Origin: Grifola frondosa
Taxonomy: Eukaryota > Basidiomycota > Agaricomycetes > Polyporales > Grifolaceae
Assembly: GCA_001683735.1 (NCBI GenBank)
Contig: LUGG01000023.1
Span: 186,001 to 250,000, forward strand
Length of the DNA stretch: 64,000 nt
Direction: 5' to 3'
The translations under genes were made by a program, and so were the position numbers. The notes under the pieces are model-generated. The model worked only from the letters and a program-made list of their open reading frames with translations, made no database searches and was not told the DNA's origin. This document shows positions 56,713 to 64,000 of this stretch, one piece after another (positions within the stretch are counted from its first letter, which is position 1; every line of letters begins with the position of its first letter).

Positions 56713-57429
56713 GGTGATGAAGGGTAGTGTTCTTCGCGACTGGTTAATATAAGGATGGCGGCTGTTGCTGCAGTTCTGTTCGTTGCGAACTGTAAGTCCA
56801 CAAAGCCATTAAATACAGCATCTTTCATGGGTGCCGCAAGCTTACGACAACGCCAACCTCACTTGCCGCACAACCTTACAAAGAAAGATGCGGCTCCACA
56901 AAAAGCTTGAAGTCGGCGAAATGTTGTGAGCGACATATCGGGTGCAATAAAGCAATGCGGTTGAGCACTCAACCGTAGGTGATAAACACAGGCTCTCACT
57001 ATAGTATTTTGGAAATGGGTTGCGAAACAAACAATGAGCGATCCGCGTACGTCGTCGGAACCGTGCACAATGCTCCGACAAAAGCTGTGCTAAGTTGGGA
57101 AGGGAAGCGCCCACAGGCGCCCAGTCCCAACGTGCAAACCTGCCAGAACCTGCATCGATGGAAAAGACCTGCAACGCATGAAGAAGGTAGATATTTCTGC
57201 TATATTGGAAGTTCCTACAAACAATCGGTGCCCTTTGGCGATACTAGCCGCTGCACCCATACAACAATCGCCAGCCGAAAGGTCCAAAACACCATTATCA
57301 ATGGTCATAGGTCTGTGTCTGTGATCTTTCCGCGTATGTCGCCATATCAATCCATCAGTTTTAGCTCTCACATATTTCTACAGTCTTTTGCGAATGTATA
57401 GATCGCATTGAAGTAGAATACCCCAGAAT
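56713..57429. other. Intergenic, no gene seen
   Basis: Short frames on both strands; probable promoter of the aldehyde dehydrogenase at the left. Confidence 0.45.
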
Positions 57430-58560
57430 TCGAGGTTCTCCGGCGCTTCGCTCTTCTGCTATCTCAATCGCTGCGACATGCTTTGCGATATATTTGTGAT
57501 ATTGCACATACAGCCGTGACGGGGCCATTAGTTGAAGTAAGCCTTTCCATATTTACACGCGCTCCGTGATGGACTGACGTGTCTCAGAGCTGATCCATCG
57601 ATCGCCGTTGATGATCATCGTTTGATCCACAGCCTTCGCCACGCTCCGAATATACCCATTCTGCGGTTAGCACCAAGTGGATGCTGGTGAGTCTGTTCTG
57701 ACCTCCGTTTTGATGAGGACATCCGTTCATCACAACTGTGAGTCATAGACGGTTACCAGTTGCCGGTGGGGTCGGAGATGTTGACTGACATGCGCACACC
57801 TATGTTGAATTAGTATTGGGATGTTGATCGCCCCGTTGCAGCTACTATCCCGTCAGTGATCTCTTCAAATTTGAGTGGTGAATGTTACATTCCGATGGTT
57901 ATATTGTGGTTTAGCTGTGCGTAAATTGTCGTCATTCTGAGCGCATCTTGCTAATCGAAATCCTCCAGATACAACGGAAACAAGGTCTTCTGATGCTATC
58001 TTTCTAGACGGTCTGGTGGCTATCATCACGCTGTTCAAACTACGAGAATCTGGAGGCGCATGACAAACGACAGGACCGAGGCCACGAGTACCATCACAGA
58101 TACTACGATGGATAGTGCGAACGCTGTTCCGCTTCATTTCCTCCTCTCTGTCCAACCCTACGGGGGACTATGTATTTCGCGTGAGTCGATTTTGCGCTCT
58201 ATTCATGCGCATATACTGACACCCTGAATCTCATTCACGATCTATCTAGTCACTAGGTCTCACAGAAAGTATTTGAAGTGAGTTGCAATATTTTCTACCA
58301 TTCAAACACGCACTCAACTGCCATTAGTACACGGACATGTTAATGTCCTGATTTCCGGGTACGTGGAAGGGCGGGCTCCATACTCGAGCTCCAAGAAGTT
58401 GGGTTCGACGAGCACGATGACGGCTACTTCGTCCCGCTGCAGACTTTCATACTCAAACACCGCACGTCCGAATTGATCACCGACTCCATTGAAGCACTCC
58501 GGTACGGACCTAGCAGCCCTTGCTCAGACATCGGCCATTATCATCGGGTCAATGGCCTTC
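57430..58560 (+). pseudogene. DUF6533-type membrane protein, copy 5, relic
   Basis: Recognisable fragments in order: FSGASLFCYLNRCDMLCDIF and VILHIQP (compare copy 2), a piece matching the YYPV segment, SSDAIFLDGLVAIITLFKLR (compare SSAIFADGLVVAIILFQ), GTMYFA, YTDMLMS, and LQEVGFDEHDDGYFVPLQTF in the tail. Stops, frameshifts and missing exons break the gene, and the 5' exons are absent. A 2-nt CT exon context (tttag-ct-gtgcgt at 57911-57922) survives; the AG exon has lost its donor. It is the most decayed member of the family here and lies about 31 kb from copy 4. Confidence 0.7.
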
Positions 58561-59119
58561 GCTATGGATAGCGCACTGTCGCATGCTACATACACCCTTG
58601 TCGACATCAGGCTAGTTGGCCTAGCATGGCTACGGTACCTATCCGGCTTACTCGTCTCTGATAAAGAGCTCGATCTATTCCATTTCTGTTTTATAACAGA
58701 TGGTGTCTCTGCAATATGGTAGCGCATATATTTACTGTATTTCATAGGAAGCGAATGAAAGAAATCTATGTACCCAGTCCGAGGCCTACGTAAGAAATGT
58801 GGAAGATTTGTTCCATTTCATATCGTAGATTTTGTATGCAGAGCTCCACGAATACTATGATAAGGGATATGAAAATGAAGGAGACGAGTGAGAAGAATTC
58901 ATAAGAGAGGAAGCTTGACACATGGAACGAATATACAGTATTGGCTTTACTGCGAAATTTGCCTACAATGAAACTACATCAAAATTACACGTGTATAACA
59001 CAGCGAGACAGTCTAGAGAGAGGAAGAGAGAGGGACAGGGGAAAATGCGAGACAGTAAACATGATCTATGCAACCGAGAAACATTCAACAGGAAGAGGAA
59101 ACCGATCGGGTCCGGACAT
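58561..59119. other. Intergenic, no gene seen
   Basis: AT-rich spacer; the right end is the 3' UTR of the perilipin gene. Confidence 0.45.
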
Positions 59120-60513
59120 CTACGCACGACCACTGCCGTTAACACTCTGCTGGACTTGACCCTCCTTCTCGCCTAAGCGTCCCTTCACAGCGCCGAGGAT
59201 CTCTTGCACGCGCACTGCAGCAGCATCCAGAAGTGGCTGCACGCGCTCCTGGACGGTGTCACGGACCTTGTGCACCTTCTCGGGCAAAGGATCCTGCGAG
59301 GTAAGAACTGCAGAGAGATCCGTTATCGTGGAAGAAAGGTGAGTGGAGATATCGTTAAAGGACGATTGGAGCGTGGAAGGGAGAGCTGCGGTTGAGGCCT
59401 AGGAAAACATGAGAATCGTTCAGAAGTCAGGAAAGAATAAAGACGAACCTGAATCTTCTGGAGCTCAGAGAGCATGGTATCGCTTAGCCCCTGCACCTTG
59501 ACTTGAGCGGCACCATAGCTGTTGGTCGCCAGCGAGCTGATGCTTTCCGCGGTTGCCGAGGCGCGTTGGACAAGAACGCTCTGTGCCTTGATCTGATTGA
59601 TTTGTTCGGTAGAGTAGGTCAAGAGCTGATCGCGTAAGTCTTTCGACAGGATATATGCGCGCTGATACTGGTACTTGGCATCTGGAGAGCCCGCCGGTGG
59701 TTCTGGGTACCGTTCGGGTGGAGCTTGTGGACGGCACATGCGAAATAGTCGATGATAGGCGCGAATTTCTGTGAATGAGGTCATCAGCATGCACATGTAG
59801 ACTGTACGAACAGGCGATGATATCACGACCCTCGAAGCCTACACAGAACAAATTGCCCTGATTATAGGAAACCTACGTCGAGATCATGGGTCATGGCATG
59901 TAGAAGTAGAAGACCACAATGAGTGCATCCGACCCATTAGAAGCGTCTCCCTCCATGACAGGAAGCACAGTTACCTCGGAAGAAGACGACCCCCAACGAG
60001 TTAAAATTGACTTCAAGCATGGAAGAAGCCACTCGCGTGTCGTCTCGGGCTCCACTGCCCACGTCAATTAAAGAAGAGAATGGATCTTACCTGATCGATG
60101 CCCTGCGCGACGTGGTAAACTGGGGTTCTCACCCTCTCGTCAATGGTCTTGTTGGCGACATCGTATGCATGGTCGCTGTGCCCCTTCAAATCCTTGACAA
60201 TTTCGTCGGTAGGAGTCTTGAACGGGTACGGATACCTGGACTCCACGGCATCAAGTCCCTTGTTCGCGAATGAGTCGGCGCGCACAATTATGGGCCCGAG
60301 ACGCTTCTGAAGAGGTTCCGCATAACTAAGAGCAGACTTGGAGAGCCCCTTAGCGGCAGCATACGGTGAATGCGTGTACGCGTTGTTCGTCAGAGTGGTA
60401 TGGATGGTGTTAAGAGAAGACGCGACGAGAGGAATGGACGCGACTCTGTAAATGATGGTAAACTCGGGTGTCGCTGAAGCTGTTTGTGTCTGTGTAGGCA
60501 TCGTCGGTGACAA
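59120..60513 (-). CDS. Perilipin-like lipid-droplet protein
   Basis: Coats lipid droplets and tunes lipolysis. Exons: 60091-60513, 59449-59768 and 59120-59398. Exon 1 contains PEFTIIYRVASIPLVASSLN, YAEPLQKRLGPIIVRADSFA and ESRYPYPFKTPTDEIVKDL (PAT-type amphipathic region), ending DERVRTPVYHVAQGIDQ. Exon 2 has KFAPIIDYFACAVHKLHPN and YQYQRAYILSKDLRDQLL. Exon 3 is a four-helix-like tail (EKVHKVRDTVQERVQPLLD). One base is missing near 59707-59713, between HPNG and YPEPPAG; exon 2 length (320) confirms it. Start at 60513 or 60501. Restored length is about 340 aa. The first intron (322 nt) is unusually long and carries a plus-strand open frame. Confidence 0.8.
59919..60071 (+). CDS. Short open frame antisense inside perilipin intron
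   Basis: Fifty codons from ATG at 59919: MSASDPLEASPSMTG, VTSEEDDPQRVKIDFKHGRS, ending AHVN. It is acidic, Ser-rich and protein-like in composition, and it explains why this intron is six times longer than the others. No homolog is known to me and no splice context was found, so it may be chance. Confidence 0.2.
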   Translation: MSASDPLEASPSMTGSTVTSEEDDPQRVKIDFKHGRSHSRVVSGSTAHVN

Positions 60514-61844
60514 TGAAGGGGGATGTAGAAGTTGAGGGAAAAGAATGAAGATAAGCAGCTGTCGGAGACGCCAATATTTGAATGAGAGGGCGCGTTCGCA
60601 TGTGATTCCAATGTGTTGAACGCCACGTGGTTCCGAGTCTAATTAATTGCTCACTAGCGTCTCATTTGTTTCATTAAGTTCTTCCCTTCAACCCGTCGGT
60701 TCCGAGCAACCCACCTAATTTGTTTTCTCACATTATCTGCTTTTTAGATTTTCTCGCTTTTTTTTGAAAAGTATCCCTGGCACATGGAAATCACGTGCAT
60801 ATGCAGGAGATAAACAAACGTTCGCAGGCGATACAATCCAGGTCCAAGCAATGATGCATGATGGAGCTCGAGGTTTGTGCTGCATATCAAAGTCGGCTAT
60901 TGTCTATACATAGTGCCTCTAGAGCCTACCTTGATCGAGGCTCCGAGATATCGGATGTGCCCGCATTCAATTCTGTCCCTGACGCTAGCGCTCAAGTCCT
61001 TTATTTCCAAGTACAACGTTACGACGTTGCAGCTGCAAACAAGAACAGCTGCGGCTGGACGTCCCCATGCAATTCATGTCAAATTCATCGCGACTTGTAT
61101 GCATGCCAATGTGTCCCCATTGTGAGATTCGGAACGGCGTTAGCGCGATCTTGTAGGTCCCACCATTTGCATTTGTCTAGAAAAGGGGTTACTGATGCCC
61201 CTCTCCTTAATTATAGATTCACTGTTTGCGCCAGCGATCAACAACAGATCGCAACGGTCAGAATCGGCACCGCAGGGTCATTTGAGATCCTCTTTTAGTC
61301 TCAAGCGGCTATTACCTGCGCTGACACGACTGCGAATAAATTTGTCTAGCATTCGGCCACGACAACGCCTCCTGTCACCGACCGTTGCTCTGCCGCCAAA
61401 CGTCATCGTGGCTACATAGACCGTTCGCTAGGGTGTTTCTCATTTAGTTCATCATCTAGACGGCGCCACAATCATTCTTCTTCAATTAGTTGCGGGGCAT
61501 GGCACAATCGGTTCTGCCATTCCATCTTCTGGCATTCCTGTTGGGATTCACAGACTCTTGTGGCATCCGGGTCACTTAGGGGAACCAGCGAAATATCCTG
61601 ACCCGACTACTGATTATATTTTATTATTAACTATGCAGGCGGTTCGGTTGAACAGCCTGTCGGCAAGCGCAGTCATATTAGTTCATATTCCAGCCAACAG
61701 CTCGGTAGAATTGATTTTGGGGTAGGTGAGTAGGCGACATGCAGCTCGTTGAGTTGACGACGAGGTCAAAATATTCAAAAACAGAAATCGATAAAAGTTC
61801 TCAGACTACCGACTCCTACGGACCAAGCATTCAATATTCAATAT
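60514..61844. other. Intergenic, no gene seen
   Basis: Long spacer between the perilipin and flavin oxidoreductase genes. No supported coding frame; short AT-rich runs near 60770 and 61620. Confidence 0.45.
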
Positions 61845-63273
<1,429 letters not shown>

Positions 63274-63761
63274 GGTGAGTGATGTTCTGTTGGGAGTATA
63301 TCCCGATGGCTCGCCTTTTATTGTATGACACGCTCTGCTGAGAACATCTTGAGTGATTCAGCGTCCTGTGTTTGTCAGATGACTTTCCTCGCGATCAAAA
63401 CTATTTGTCTAGACGGTATCCTTATCAACGCTAGTGCTCAGTGAAGCGCGATAACACAACATTAAGGCAGAATCGTGAATGGCTCAGACTTTTCCTGCAA
63501 GATAATAGGTGCGTACGTCGGACTCAGTCGTGGATAATTTCCCTTCCTCTTCTTTTCGTTCACCCCCAGATATTTCGGTTCTCTGATGCACATACACGTA
63601 TTATTATACGGAATCCGCCACCGAAATTACCCCCGTCCACGCCAAGTCATCTTTTTACGTGTAGCCGTACGCCCGGGTTCTCAGAACCTCTTTTGTCCAT
63701 GCCTTTGCTGTATGCTAAACAACTACTCCATCGCATTGTGCTGTACTCGGCTTTGTGATGT
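63274..63761. other. No supported gene
   Basis: Promoter side of the flavin oxidoreductase and short frames only. Confidence 0.4.
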
Positions 63762-63913
63762 CCACCAACATCTTCGTCTCGTCATGTGTTGAATGTCGCT
63801 TCGTGGATATTCCGAACACTGACGCTATGGAGACTGCCCACCAATATCTTCGTCTCGTCATGTGTTGAATATGGCTCCGCGGATGCTCCGAACACTGACG
63901 CTGTGGAGACGAA
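63762..63913 (+). repeat. Two-copy tandem repeat, period 76 bp
   Basis: The unit beginning 'ccaccaacatcttcgtctcg' at 63762 recurs at 63838 with about ten mismatches and includes 'gaacactgacgct' in both. A further copy may lie outside the window edge. Confidence 0.8.
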
Positions 63914-64000
63914 TGTAATTGGAGATTCATTCAGCTTGGGTCTTCAAACTCAGTGTTTGTCGTTGGCGAACGAAAAAAAGATGATGATTAACCTGACATG

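Overview
The window is genomic DNA of a filamentous basidiomycete, most likely an Agaricomycete and probably a wood-decay relative (inference). Genes are dense, carry many introns of about 45-65 nt with GT(A/G)NGT donors and CTNA branch sites, and encode fungal families: a DUF6533-type membrane-protein cluster, a Mug135-like coiled-coil protein, lunapark, perilipin, an HMG-box factor and an Old Yellow Enzyme. Most gene models here were rebuilt by hand from splice sites, reading phase and family conservation, so exon borders are predictions.

Layout. 0.4-8.7 kb: a nucleolar-type protein (-), ESCRT-II SNF8/VPS22 (+), a Mug135-like coiled-coil protein (-), a seven-TM-like protein (+), a WSC-domain remnant and a stand-alone acyl-adenylating enzyme (-). 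9.5-14.6 kb: two intron-containing tRNA-Asp(GTC) genes flanking the first DUF6533-type gene. 15-26 kb: a proline-rich conserved protein, then three more DUF6533-type copies (one damaged inverted copy and two intact tandem copies). 27-33 kb: lunapark, an SPFH/band-7 protein and a DUF6699-like protein. 34-38.9 kb: an arrestin-like remnant, a GPI-type surface protein, a small MITE-like element and a RidA enzyme. 42.6-48.8 kb: an HMG-box factor, a small unknown gene and exosome RRP46. 49-54 kb: two membrane or surface proteins and an unknown 439-aa protein. 54-64 kb: an 18-exon aldehyde dehydrogenase with a C-terminal membrane anchor, a fifth DUF6533-type relic, perilipin, an NADH:flavin oxidoreductase and a short tandem repeat.

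The most striking observation is splice architecture. All four well-preserved DUF6533-type paralogs need two separate 2-nt exons (AG and CT) to keep frame. The AG exon completes a conserved Ser-Cys and the CT exon a conserved Asp-Trp. The total coding length of each of the three intact copies closes exactly only when both are included. The aldehyde dehydrogenase adds 7-nt and 12-nt micro-exons and two GC-AG introns.

A second pattern concerns data quality. Many conserved genes carry isolated single-base gaps, often in short homopolymers, while neighbouring genes are perfect. This looks like residual assembly error rather than widespread gene death, although DUF6533 copy 2 and the relics at 6.4, 34-35 and 57-58 kb may be truly decayed. 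Apart from the general link of aldehyde dehydrogenase, perilipin and lunapark to lipid and ER biology, no pathway cluster is evident.
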